Source of the DNA: Candidatus Gastranaerophilales bacterium
Lineage (GTDB): Bacteria; Cyanobacteriota; Vampirovibrionia; Gastranaerophilales; Gastranaerophilaceae
Assembly (NCBI GenBank): GCA_944325315.1
Contig: CALVAA010000012.1
Location: forward strand, 1 to 53,189
Direction of reading: 5' to 3'
DNA: 53,189 nucleotides
Position numbers and translations under genes: made by a program. Positions 16,965-25,565 of this stretch are shown one piece after another. Below the pieces are notes generated by a model. That model ran no database searches. It saw only the letters and a list, made by a program, of their open reading frames with translations, and had not been told where the DNA came from. Numbering within the stretch: the first letter of the stretch is position 1; each line of letters starts with the position of its first letter.

Positions 16965-18932
16965 TTATTTCAAATACTCCAATATGCCTTTTACTATAGA
17001 ATTTGCAATTTCTTCCTGCCTGTTTTTGGTAATAAGTTTTGACCGCTCGTCAAGATTTGAAATAAATCCCATTTCAATCAAGATACTTGGAGCTTCTGTA
17101 TGATTTATAACATAAAAACGAGATTTTATCACACCTCTGTCTTTTGTTTCCCATTTTTTCAAATTCTTTTCACTTGCAAAATTGGAATGAACTATCTGGG
17201 CAAGCTCTAAACTGTCATCTTTAAAGTAATGCACTTCAAGACCGTAAGAATCTTCTTGCACGGTTGAATTTGTATGGATACTTACATAAATATCGGGATT
17301 AATTTCATTTGAATAGTTAACCCTATCTTCAAGAGTTAAAGTTTCATCTTTACTTCTTGTCATATAGACATAGATATTTTTCTTCTTCAATTTTTCTTCG
17401 ACTAATTTTGCAACAGACAAATTAAGATTTTTTTCATATATACCTCCGCCTATAGCACCACTGTCCATGCCTCCATGCCCGGGGTCTATGACTACTTTTT
17501 TCATTGAACTTATGGATATGTTTTCTTTTATTTTTTTTGGTTTTTCAATTTTTACATCTTCGCCTTTAGGAACATAGATTATATTGATATTTTCTTCAGT
17601 TTTCGGCTTTTCAACATTAGAAATATTGATAATATTGCTATTACTGTTCGATGCGATTTCTTCTTGCGATGGAGTTTTTTTCTTAAAGCACAATTTTATT
17701 GATTTTGCATTGCTTTCTACATTTGCATAAGCAAAATTTAAATCTTTTATCGGAATAATGTATCTTGTTTTATCGCTTGATATTTTTAGTACCTGAATTT
17801 TTGTATCCGCAGATTTAAATGTTTGTTCAAACAAAGCTGCATTATAATCGCTAAGGTTATTTATATCCATATAAAAGTTATCGTTGAGTTCAAAAACATC
17901 GTATGTAGCCGGCAAATTGAAATTAAAATCAAAAATTTTATAGCCGTTTTGGTTAGATGTAAATTTGTATGAATTTATTTTTGCACCGGTTGAAGAAAAA
18001 GCAGTATTTATAACATATGTTCTGTGTGATATAAAAAGGCTTTGTCCATCCGGAGATACAACAAAACGATAATCTTTTAAATTTTGCCCATTCAGTGTCA
18101 ATTTAACTTTTTTTGAATTTAATTTGTTTATTGTAAGTGTTGCTTGTATATTTTTTTTAGAGCTTGGAATATTATAAGTTTTATTGTCTAATTTTGAAGC
18201 AAGAGTAGCACTGTCAAGTATCAAAGAGGCTATTGTATTATCCTGATTATAGCTTACTCTTTGGAAACTTAAAGAACCGATGCCTCTTAAAATAAGTCCG
18301 TCTGAATTTTGATTTATTCTGCTCAAATAATATTTCGTCTGAAATCTTGGTATTATGTCGATTGTATTGTCATTATGATTGTATGTAACCGTTGCTTGCG
18401 TATTTTGAGGATTTGCATTTTTATCAGAATCACCGGAAGGAGTATAGAATTTATATTGAATTGAGTTTTCTACTATATTTGGACTGTATTGAACAATAAT
18501 ATCAGTGCCGTTTGTATAAGTTTTAAATTTTGATAAATTTGAAGCATTATTGACGCTAAAAACAATTCTTACAACATCCGGATTTGCAGAAAATTGAGCA
18601 AGGCTTATATTTGAAAGCATTTTTGAATTTTTTATCTTATAGTTTCTGCTTCCTCCAATAAGAGAGGCGTTTGGAATATCTATAACGTATCTATTGGGGG
18701 CAGATATTGTAAAAGCGGAGATATTATTCAAAAGACGGATTGAATCGCCTGAAGCGTTTGGAATCGGAACATTTGATTGTATTGATTGAACTTTAAAATT
18801 ACCTTCGCCTTTTATTACAACCACTTTATCCGAATTATCAATGATTATATCTTTGACACGATAAGAGGCGCAAAATGCACTTTGCGCAGATATTATCAAG
18901 GAAAATAATATAATTGCAATTAGTCTTAACAA
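16965..18932 (-). CDS. N-acetylmuramoyl-L-alanine amidase with AMIN-like N-terminus
   Basis: 655-aa secreted cell-wall hydrolase. A TTG start (18932) leads straight into a signal peptide (hydrophobic LIAIILFSLIISAQSAFC). Residues about 25-450 are beta-rich and contain AMIN-type repeats (NRYVIDIPNASL near 100; DVFELNDNFYMDI later), followed by a low-complexity linker with Asn, Glu and Lys. The Amidase_3 domain spans 477-655, with zinc/catalytic residues His486 (DPGHGG), Glu500, His553 (SIHTNS) and Glu620 (IEMGF). AmiC-like architecture; AMIN domains target septal peptidoglycan or envelope complexes. Followed by murI after one base. Confidence 0.92.
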   Translation of the reverse strand: MLRLIAIILFSLIISAQSAFCASYRVKDIIIDNSDKVVVIKGEGNFKVQSIQSNVPIPNASGDSIRLLNNISAFTISAPNRYVIDIPNASLIGGSRNYKIKNSKMLSNISLAQFSANPDVVRIVFSVNNASNLSKFKTYTNGTDIIVQYSPNIVENSIQYKFYTPSGDSDKNANPQNTQATVTYNHNDNTIDIIPRFQTKYYLSRINQNSDGLILRGIGSLSFQRVSYNQDNTIASLILDSATLASKLDNKTYNIPSSKKNIQATLTINKLNSKKVKLTLNGQNLKDYRFVVSPDGQSLFISHRTYVINTAFSSTGAKINSYKFTSNQNGYKIFDFNFNLPATYDVFELNDNFYMDINNLSDYNAALFEQTFKSADTKIQVLKISSDKTRYIIPIKDLNFAYANVESNAKSIKLCFKKKTPSQEEIASNSNSNIINISNVEKPKTEENINIIYVPKGEDVKIEKPKKIKENISISSMKKVVIDPGHGGMDSGAIGGGIYEKNLNLSVAKLVEEKLKKKNIYVYMTRSKDETLTLEDRVNYSNEINPDIYVSIHTNSTVQEDSYGLEVHYFKDDSLELAQIVHSNFASEKNLKKWETKDRGVIKSRFYVINHTEAPSILIEMGFISNLDERSKLITKNRQEEIANSIVKGILEYLK

Positions 18933-19021
18933 AATAATAAAACTTTCTTATACTATATAATTTTAACATTAACTTTAATAATAATAACTAATACGGATTG
19001 TTGAATTTTTGCTTCAATTAA

Positions 19022-19027
19022 TATAGT
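19022..19027 (+). promoter_or_regulatory. -10 box close to the ABC permease start
   Basis: TATAGT ends 8 bases before the ATG at 19036, again leaving a leader of only about 2 bases and no ribosome site. Confidence 0.4.
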
Positions 19028-19035
19028 ATAAATTT

Positions 19036-19905
19036 ATGGATTGGAAGAAAAATTTAGGAGCATATCTTTTTTTAATACCGGCTTTTGTTGTGCTTTTGGT
19101 TTTCTTTTTTGTTCCTTTTTTTCAAACCGTTTATCTGAGCTTTTTTGATTATTCAAAAGACATTTATAACCCTTCTTTTGTTTTATTCAATAATTATATG
19201 GAGCTTATAAAGTCGCCTTTGTTCATAAAAACAATATTAAACACCTTTTATTTCTTAATTCTTTGCGTGCCTTTTTTAGTAATTTTTCCTCTGTTTTTGG
19301 CAATTTTAATAAATCAGAATATTAAATGTAAAAATATTTATAAAATTATAATCTATCTTCCGGTTATTATCTCAATCGTTGTTGTGGCTATTGCCTTTAA
19401 ATGGTTATATGCTCCTGAAGGACTATTAAACTTTTTTATACAAGAATTAAATTTTAAACCGTTAGGATTTTTAACCGATCCTAAAATTGCAATGATATCA
19501 ACAGCAATAGTTACAATCTTCAAAGGTGTCGGATATTATATGATGATATATTTAAGCGCTTTAATGAGTGTACCTAAAGAGCTATATGAAGCAGCAGAAG
19601 TAGATGGTGCTGTTGGGTTTAAAAAACATATGCTGGTAACAGTTCCGCATATTATGCCCATGATAGCTCTTGTAAGTACTATAAGCTCAATATCGGCACT
19701 TAAAGTTTTTGTTGAAATATACGTTATGACACGTGGCGGACCTTTGGATTCAACCAAAACAATCGTATATTATATTTATGAAAAAGCGTTTGAAAACCTT
19801 GATTTGGGACTTGCATCAGCAGGTGCCGTAGTTTTGTTGTTTATTGTAATGGGTTTTTCAATTATAAACATCTTTGTATTTGAAAGGGATAAGTATAAAA
19901 TATGA
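19036..19905 (+). CDS. ABC sugar transporter permease (MalF/UgpA type)
   Basis: 289 aa with six membrane segments and the binding-protein-dependent permease EAA loop: ELYEAAEVDGAVGFKKHMLVT followed by PHI (about 190-213). The N-terminus (LFLIPAFVVLLVFFFVPFF) is typical of sugar/polyol/glycerol-phosphate permeases. It overlaps the second permease by 4 bases (ATGA). No solute-binding protein or ATPase gene is adjacent, so the partners must be elsewhere; a shared MsmK-like ATPase is common for such systems. Confidence 0.9.
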   Translation: MDWKKNLGAYLFLIPAFVVLLVFFFVPFFQTVYLSFFDYSKDIYNPSFVLFNNYMELIKSPLFIKTILNTFYFLILCVPFLVIFPLFLAILINQNIKCKNIYKIIIYLPVIISIVVVAIAFKWLYAPEGLLNFFIQELNFKPLGFLTDPKIAMISTAIVTIFKGVGYYMMIYLSALMSVPKELYEAAEVDGAVGFKKHMLVTVPHIMPMIALVSTISSISALKVFVEIYVMTRGGPLDSTKTIVYYIYEKAFENLDLGLASAGAVVLLFIVMGFSIINIFVFERDKYKI

Positions 19906-20756
19906 ATAAATTAAAAAAAATAAAATTTAAAAATATTTTAATTCACTCTATTCTGATTTTTATTTGCATTTTATCACTTATTCCTTTTTTATGGTTGTTG
20001 TCAACTGCTCTCAAAGGAAGAAGTGAAAATATATTTGCTTATCCTCCGGTTTTTATACCAAAAAATTTTACTTTTGAAAATTTTAGGGAAGTTTTAAAAC
20101 TTGTTCCCATTGTAAAATATGTTTTAAATAGTTTTATTGTAGCCTCTTCAACCGTTATTTTGAATGTCATTCTGTCTGCTCTTGCGGCTTATCCTTTAGC
20201 CAGAATGAACTTTAAAGGGAAAAAAATTGTTTTTTTTGCTATTCTTGCAACCATTATGGTTCCTTTTCAAACAATAATGCTGCCCGTTTATATAATTACG
20301 CTAAAACTTCACTTGGTTGACAGCTACTCCGCTTTAGCGGGCTATTTAGGTCTTATTATGCCTTTTTGCGTGAATGCTTTTGGAATTTTTCTTGTAAGGC
20401 AAGCTTTTTTAACTATCCCGAAAGAAATAGAAGAAAGTGCTGTTATTGACGGCTGTAATTCTTTTCAAATATTTTTTAAGTTATTACTTCCAATGATAAA
20501 ACCAACTCTTGCACTCCTTGCAATTTTTACTTTTATCGGCTCTTGGGGCGAATTTCTTTGGCCAAGCATTGTTTTAACCGATGAAAAACTTTTTACTCTG
20601 CCTGTTGGGATAAATAATCTTTCAAGCGCTTTTAGTGCTGACTATAGGCTTGTTGCAGCAGGAAGCATAGTTTCAATTATACCAATTGTATTGTTTTTCT
20701 TATTACTTCAAAAATATTTTATCCAAGGTCAAACCGAAGGTGCTGTTAAGGGTTAA
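19902..20756 (+). CDS. ABC sugar transporter permease (MalG/UgpE type)
   Basis: 284 aa with six membrane segments and an EAA loop: EIEESAVIDGCNSFQIFFKLLLP (about 178-200). The N-terminal SLIPFLWLLSTALKG and the C-terminal FFLLLQKYFIQGQTEGAVKG are classic for the MalG half. It overlaps its partner at ATGA, so the two permeases form a heterodimer. The 3' end overlaps the convergent waaA by 11 bases. Confidence 0.92.
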   Translation: MNKLKKIKFKNILIHSILIFICILSLIPFLWLLSTALKGRSENIFAYPPVFIPKNFTFENFREVLKLVPIVKYVLNSFIVASSTVILNVILSALAAYPLARMNFKGKKIVFFAILATIMVPFQTIMLPVYIITLKLHLVDSYSALAGYLGLIMPFCVNAFGIFLVRQAFLTIPKEIEESAVIDGCNSFQIFFKLLLPMIKPTLALLAIFTFIGSWGEFLWPSIVLTDEKLFTLPVGINNLSSAFSADYRLVAAGSIVSIIPIVLFFLLLQKYFIQGQTEGAVKG

Positions 20757-22026
20757 TCAAAACTTTTTCAAGCTTATTCATCACAAAGTTTATAGCTCCC
20801 TGGTGTTCTTTGAAGCAGTTGTTGCAATTTGTTGATATTTTGTTATAAAAAACATCGTCTATAAAAAGTTTTTTTAAAACTTCTATAAATTCTTTTTTAT
20901 TTTTTACAACAAAAGCAGCGTTTTGCCTTGTCAAAATAGAATAAATATCGATAAAATTTTTAATCGAAGGGCCCGATACAACCGGCTTTGAATAAATAAC
21001 TGCTTCAAGAGGATTGTGTCCTCCTGTTTTATTAAAGCTTCCTCCAATGAATGCAACATCGGCTATGGCATATATTTTAGATAATTCTCCTAATGTATCA
21101 AGGATTATTATATCTTTTGTTAAAAAATCATCATTTTTTGTTCTTAAACCATAGTTTAAGTTTTCTTTCAAGCATAAATTTTCAATCTCAAAAACACGTT
21201 TTAAATGCCTTGGAGCAATAATTAGTTTCAAGTTATTAATTTCTTTTTTTAAATTTTTATAAACTTCAAGAACAATTCCGTTTTCCTCGCCGTGAGTCGA
21301 GCCTGCTATCAGAACTTTAAAATTTTCTTGCTTTAAATTGATATTACAATCTTTTTTTTCAATTTCAAATTTAAGATTCTTCATAACTTCCGTATTGGCT
21401 GCATTCGCATTTATAGATAAGAATCTTGTTTTATCAAGTTCACTCTGGCAAAAAACTCCTTCAAAACAAGCAAAGACATATTTAAAATCGAAAAAACTTT
21501 GTATTTTTTTATAAGTAGGATATGATTTATCCGAGATTCTTCCGTTAATTATATATAAAGGAATATTTTTTTTCTTACAGCAAAAAGAAAAATTAGGCCA
21601 TAGTTCAGTTTCAGCAATAAGAACAATTGAAGGATTAATTGCATTCAAAAATTTTTCAACAACTTTATAAATATCCAAGGGAAAATATGTTATAAAATCA
21701 ACATATTCAGAATATTTTTTCTTTGCGATTTCTTGTGCTGTAGTTGTGCCTGTAGTAAGAACAATTTTGTAATTTTTAAACTTTTTCTTAATCTCCTTTA
21801 TAAGATTTTCCAAAGAAACAATCTCCCCAACAGACACCCCATGGAGCATTATTACTTTTTCGTTTTTAAAATCAGGATATTTAATTTCCGCCATTTTTTC
21901 TTTAATGGGAATCCGAGGCTTTCCTTTTAATTTTCTTATTATATCAATCAAAGGAATGATTCCTTTTAATACGACGGGCGGAATTGATTTATAGATATTA
22001 AGACAAATTTTTTCAAAACAACTCAT
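20746..22026 (-). CDS. waaA: 3-deoxy-D-manno-octulosonic acid transferase WaaA (KdtA)
   Basis: Adds Kdo to lipid A at the inner membrane; direct evidence for LPS in this organism. 426 aa with the Glycos_transf_N features MLHGVSVGE (60-68), VLTTGTTTAQEIA, AETELWPN (about 138-145), then GT-B C-terminal motifs IAGSTHGEE (about 240) and FIGGSFNKTGGHNPLEA (about 324-340). A tgaggag ribosome site lies before the ATG. The N-terminal segment (KSIPPVVLKGIIPLI) is a weak membrane anchor. Confidence 0.95.
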   Translation of the reverse strand: MSCFEKICLNIYKSIPPVVLKGIIPLIDIIRKLKGKPRIPIKEKMAEIKYPDFKNEKVIMLHGVSVGEIVSLENLIKEIKKKFKNYKIVLTTGTTTAQEIAKKKYSEYVDFITYFPLDIYKVVEKFLNAINPSIVLIAETELWPNFSFCCKKKNIPLYIINGRISDKSYPTYKKIQSFFDFKYVFACFEGVFCQSELDKTRFLSINANAANTEVMKNLKFEIEKKDCNINLKQENFKVLIAGSTHGEENGIVLEVYKNLKKEINNLKLIIAPRHLKRVFEIENLCLKENLNYGLRTKNDDFLTKDIIILDTLGELSKIYAIADVAFIGGSFNKTGGHNPLEAVIYSKPVVSGPSIKNFIDIYSILTRQNAAFVVKNKKEFIEVLKKLFIDDVFYNKISTNCNNCFKEHQGAINFVMNKLEKVLINP

Positions 22027-22134
22027 TTTTTCTCCTCAAAAATTTATAATAACACGATACTAGCTTATTGTCGAATTGGAATAAGTTTAAATTTTTAAAA
22101 TAATTTTAAAAAATACTTATTCGTGAGGTAAAAA

Positions 22135-23403
22135 TTGTCTATAGTTGATACTGAAGTTGTGAATATTAAATTTGAAAATTTTATTCACACACAAAAAAAT
22201 GAAGATTTATTTAGGAAAGCTTATCGTGTCAATGAAGTTTTAAAAAGCGGCGTTTTAACCGGAAATGAAGCATTAGGGATGATAAGTCTGAACAAACTTT
22301 CATCCAAGGTAAGACTAAAAGAAAAAGATGGCTATTGCCATGATGTTATTATGCTTGGTTCAAATTCCTATTTAAATATTGCAAACAATCCAAAAGTTAT
22401 AGACGCTTCAATTAAGGCCTTAAAAAAATTTGGAATGGGGATGGGCGCTGTTTCCAATTATGCAGGAATTTGTGATTTACATAAAAAATTAGAAGAAAAA
22501 ATTGCAAAATTCTATAAAACAGAAGATGCTATAGTTTTTCCTTCAGGATACGGAACAAATGTGGGTGTTATTTCCGCCTTATGCAACAGCGAAGATATTA
22601 TTATAAACGATAGCGCAAACCATGCTTCCATTTATGACGGATGTCAACTGTCCGGTGCAAAAATAAAAGTATATCCTCATAGCAATATGAAATATCTTGA
22701 GCGTATTTTAGATAGAATTCCCAATGAAACAACAGGAAGATTAATTATAACAGACGGAGTATTTTCAATGGATGGCGATATAGCCCGTTTGGATAAAATT
22801 GTTGATCTTGCTCAAAAATATAAATGTAAAGTCATGGTAGACGATGCCCACGGGATAGGTATTGTAGGAAAAAGCGGCAGAGGAAGCGCAGAGCATTATA
22901 ATGTTGAAGGAAAAATTGACCTAAATGTCGGAATGCTATCAAAAGCACCAGGAGGATTAGGAGGATATTGCGCAGCCAAAAGGGAAATTATTCAATATTT
23001 GAGACTTTATGCAAGAACCTACTTTTTCTCAACGGCACTTCCGGCCTCACTTGCCGGTGGTTTAATCGAAGTGTTTGATTTATTTGAATCTGATAAAGCC
23101 GGAAGAAAAGAACTTCTGGAAAAAACAAGGCACTTGAAAAACAGACTTTTTAGGGCAGGATTCAATATAGGAACAAGTCAAAGCGCAATAATTCCGGTTA
23201 TGATATATGATGAAAAAAAATTATTCAAGCTCTACCAAGAACTTAGAAATCAAGGTGTTTATGTAAATATTGTTACATATCCCGCAACAAGAAGAAAAGA
23301 ATGTAGATTAAGGCTTTGCGTTATGAAAGATTTAAGTTATTATGAGCTTGATAAAGCAGCGGATTTAATTATTGCAAAAGGCAGAGAATACGAAATCATA
23401 TGA
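22135..23403 (+). CDS. Alpha-oxoamine synthase (PLP), second member beside BioF
   Basis: 422-aa fold-type I PLP enzyme of the BioF/Kbl/serine-palmitoyltransferase family. TTG start at 22135, supported by gagg 6 bases upstream. Visible motifs: LGSNSYLNIANNP (about 78-90), FPSGYGTNVGV, DDAHGIGIVG (about 239-248), and the PLP lysine in MLSKAPGGLGGY. It differs from the BioF here (2888-4048) by a 35-residue N-terminal extension and a Pro-Gly-Gly after the lysine, and it has no biotin neighbours. Serine palmitoyltransferase-like, Kbl-like (2-amino-3-ketobutyrate ligase) and other acyl-CoA:amino acid condensations are possible; I cannot choose. Confidence 0.85.
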   Translation: MSIVDTEVVNIKFENFIHTQKNEDLFRKAYRVNEVLKSGVLTGNEALGMISLNKLSSKVRLKEKDGYCHDVIMLGSNSYLNIANNPKVIDASIKALKKFGMGMGAVSNYAGICDLHKKLEEKIAKFYKTEDAIVFPSGYGTNVGVISALCNSEDIIINDSANHASIYDGCQLSGAKIKVYPHSNMKYLERILDRIPNETTGRLIITDGVFSMDGDIARLDKIVDLAQKYKCKVMVDDAHGIGIVGKSGRGSAEHYNVEGKIDLNVGMLSKAPGGLGGYCAAKREIIQYLRLYARTYFFSTALPASLAGGLIEVFDLFESDKAGRKELLEKTRHLKNRLFRAGFNIGTSQSAIIPVMIYDEKKLFKLYQELRNQGVYVNIVTYPATRRKECRLRLCVMKDLSYYELDKAADLIIAKGREYEII

Positions 23404-23611
23404 ATAAATTAAACATTCTTTTATAAGCAGTGAAATTTATTTTAGATATAACAATAAATTTGAGGCTGATTAAAACTTGTTTTCGGTTTTTTAGAAATGA
23501 TAATTTTAGAATCCTAATCAGATATCTTAACTCTTCTCTTTTTTTAAATTTTATAGTTCAGAGTGACAAAATAAAGGTTGAATTTTATAAATAATAATAT
23601 AATAAATTGTA

Positions 23612-23654
23612 TCTGGCAGTGATTCGCTCCTAGCGACCTATCCCTTAAAAGGGG
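23612..23654 (-). pseudogene. 3'-half fragment of tRNA-Lys
   Basis: Reverse strand matches the intact tRNA-Lys from the anticodon arm into the T arm: 22 identical bases (23633-23654 versus 23717-23738), including the CTTTTAA anticodon loop, then a diverged T arm and a degraded acceptor end (CCAGATAC for CCAGACGC). The T loop no longer reads TTCGAAT, so it is not a working tRNA. Confidence 0.75.
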
Positions 23655-23693
23655 GTTGATTTTTAGGTATCATATTTTAGGCAATAAAAAATT

Positions 23694-23766
23694 TGCGTCT
23701 GGCGCGATTCGAACGCGCGACCTATCCCTTAAAAGGGGAGTGCTCTACCTGCTGAGCTACAGACGC
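23694..23766 (-). tRNA. tRNA-Lys(UUU)
   Basis: 73 bases folding as a cloverleaf: acceptor GCGTCTG/CAGACGC with discriminator A, D arm GCTC...GAGC, anticodon loop CTTTTAA (anticodon TTT), variable loop AGGTC, T arm GCGCG-TTCGAAT-CGCGC. CCA is not encoded. The outermost pair of the anticodon stem is a C/T mismatch. The downstream reverse strand is T-rich and may terminate transcription. Confidence 0.95.
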
Positions 23767-23792
23767 AAATCTATTTAATTGTCATGTCATCA

Positions 23793-23810
23793 CTCAGCAG
23801 GTAGAGCACT
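23793..23810 (+). repeat. Inverted copy of the tRNA-Lys D arm
   Basis: 18 bases identical to the reverse complement of 23739-23756 in the intact tRNA gene, so a perfect inverted repeat with 36 bases between the arms. It is outside any gene. Confidence 0.8.
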
Positions 23811-23846
23811 GTGCTATTTTTTTCCGTTTCAGCAAGCTTCACCGTG

Positions 23847-23867
23847 TGCTGAGCTACAGACGCAAAT
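23847..23867 (-). pseudogene. 5'-end fragment of tRNA-Lys
   Basis: 21 bases identical to 23750-23770: the acceptor 5' strand, the first half of the D arm and the upstream flank. After this the match stops abruptly, so it is a truncated duplicate lying upstream of the intact tRNA on the reverse strand. Confidence 0.75.
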
Positions 23868-24043
23868 TATATTTTAACAACCAAATAATTCAGTTGCTTA
23901 TTTAATATAACAAGAACAAACTTTAACGTCAAATATTTTTTTTAAAATCTTTAAAATTAATCTTTTTACTATACTCTTTTGTCTGATTTAATAATGTTTT
24001 TTATTTTGTTATCTTCTAAATATACAAATTGAAAGGTTAAAAA

Positions 24044-24685
24044 ATGAAAAAAACACTTCTCTCTTTAATGGTCTTGGGACTTCTAAGCTCTGTCAGTATT
24101 GCAGCTAGCAATGAAAATTGTACAAAAGTGCCTTCTGGTCCTGATTGCGGCTGTAAAAAACAAAATAATTGCATCCAAAAGAAAAATGATTGCAAGAATT
24201 CTTGTACTGAAAAAAAAGACTGTGACCCTAAAAGTGTTGAAGAAAAATGCAACAAATGTACCATAGATGACGATGAATATTGTATCTATAATCAATGCTA
24301 CTTAGACAAACACTTCAGAGACTTAAAAAGAACACTTTGTTTAAGTTCAAAACAAGAAACTTGCATAGATACAATTTACAAAAACTTTAAATCAGACATG
24401 GAAACTCTCCATTCAAAATACAGAGTTGAAAAAAATAAACTTTTAGGAATGATTGAATGCGATAATGACTGCTATAGAGAACAAGTGAGCGTGTTAAAAG
24501 AACTTAAAAAAGAAGCAAAAGAAAAATGTAAAGACTTCAGAAGTGACATAAAAGAACAGTTGTGCAAAAACCAATACAGCGCATATAGAAAATTTTTAAG
24601 ACAAGAAAAAAGAAAAATGAAAAAAATTATTAAATACGGCGCAATCTATAAACTACCTTGTAAAGACTGTTGCGGAAATAATTAA
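24044..24685 (+). CDS. Secreted cysteine-rich protein, unknown
   Basis: 213 aa. A signal peptide (MKKTLLSLMVLGLLSSVSIA) is followed by a mature part with 20 cysteines: eleven in residues 25-90 at short irregular spacing (DCGC, CNKC, and others), then more widely spaced pairs in a strongly charged, probably helical Lys/Glu region, and a terminal CKDCC. The many Cys suggest disulfides or metal binding in the periplasm or at the surface. The helical second half recalls periplasmic LTXXQ/CpxP-like helices, but I do not recognise the family. An aaagg ribosome site precedes the ATG. It overlaps the next, convergent gene by 4 bases. Confidence 0.8.
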   Translation: MKKTLLSLMVLGLLSSVSIAASNENCTKVPSGPDCGCKKQNNCIQKKNDCKNSCTEKKDCDPKSVEEKCNKCTIDDDEYCIYNQCYLDKHFRDLKRTLCLSSKQETCIDTIYKNFKSDMETLHSKYRVEKNKLLGMIECDNDCYREQVSVLKELKKEAKEKCKDFRSDIKEQLCKNQYSAYRKFLRQEKRKMKKIIKYGAIYKLPCKDCCGNN

Positions 24686-25539
24686 AATTGATTTTTTTCA
24701 AAAGTTAAATAGCCTTCAAGAGCAATCTTTGAATCGGCTATTTTGACTTTTTCTATATCAAGTTTCCCTTCATTATGCTTATCAAACTTAACATTATATA
24801 AAAAAGGATTCAAAGAATTTATTACATCAATTAAATCTCTGCTTTTTTCTGCCAAATTCGAATTCAGGCTACAGAACTTAATCTTTCCGTCTTCAATATC
24901 AAGCCCTGTTTCTATATAAAGCTTAGGCAATTTATTCATAAAAGAAAAAATACCACTGTTATCTTTTGAATGAAGCCCGAAGCTCAAAACAAGTCTATCA
25001 TTTTTTATTTCAACCTTTGAGGCTTCTATTTTAAAAACAGAAGAAAATATATTATTTGAGTTGATTTTATCTATGACTTTTTGGTATTGGCTTTGCTGAA
25101 TGGTTTTATCCAAATCATCTTGTGTAATATTTGCACTATACTTTAATACAAAATTTTCATCGAAATATAGTCTGTTATCTTTATAGTTGACTTTATTATA
25201 TGGACATACCGATTCAACACTTACATCGGATAAATATACATCATTAAAGAACAAATTTTTGCTTTTAGCTTTAAAGCTTTTAAACTCACCGTCTAAAATA
25301 CTTGTTCCCCAAAATCCTTCAATATTTACTTTAGGATTTGAGTCGGTATTTTTTTTGATTGCTTTTTGAATTTGATATTCGATGATATTTTTATTAATAA
25401 AATTAACACCGGACAAACTCATCAAATCCCCCTTAAAGGTTTTATCCGCATAGCCTGAAGAACAAAATACACCATAGTCCTTTGCCACGACAACCTGGAT
25501 ATTTAAAAGCAATAAAAATAATAATAATATTTTTTTCAT
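24682..25539 (-). CDS. Secreted LmeA/DUF2993-like lipid-binding protein
   Basis: 285 aa with a signal peptide (MKKILLLFLLLLNIQVVVA). The mature part alternates hydrophobic and polar residues as in the DUF2993/LmeA family: a first amphipathic segment ending IQKAIKKN, then KVNIEGFWGTSILDGEF and FFNDVYLSDVSVES, and a later DIEDGKIKFCSLNSNLAE. Such proteins are common in Cyanobacteria and Actinobacteria and bind lipid. The assignment is by pattern only. The gene stands alone downstream of the infC terminator. Confidence 0.65.
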   Translation of the reverse strand: MKKILLLFLLLLNIQVVVAKDYGVFCSSGYADKTFKGDLMSLSGVNFINKNIIEYQIQKAIKKNTDSNPKVNIEGFWGTSILDGEFKSFKAKSKNLFFNDVYLSDVSVESVCPYNKVNYKDNRLYFDENFVLKYSANITQDDLDKTIQQSQYQKVIDKINSNNIFSSVFKIEASKVEIKNDRLVLSFGLHSKDNSGIFSFMNKLPKLYIETGLDIEDGKIKFCSLNSNLAEKSRDLIDVINSLNPFLYNVKFDKHNEGKLDIEKVKIADSKIALEGYLTFEKNQF

Positions 25540-25565
25540 TTTTCCTTCTTAATAAAACTTATAAA

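Larger units (their letters stand above)
23404..24043. other. 640-base gene-poor region around tRNA-Lys
   Basis: Holds one intact tRNA-Lys, two tRNA-Lys fragments and an inverted D-arm copy (listed separately). The first 200 bases (23404-23610) are AT-rich with no open frame or structure I can support. The last 150 bases lead to the ribosome site of the cysteine-rich protein gene. Confidence 0.7.

Noticed and set aside
22027-22134. AATAAG/CTTATT repeats between waaA and the oxoamine synthase gene
   Set aside because: Short, AT-rich and not convincingly paired; expected by chance at this composition.
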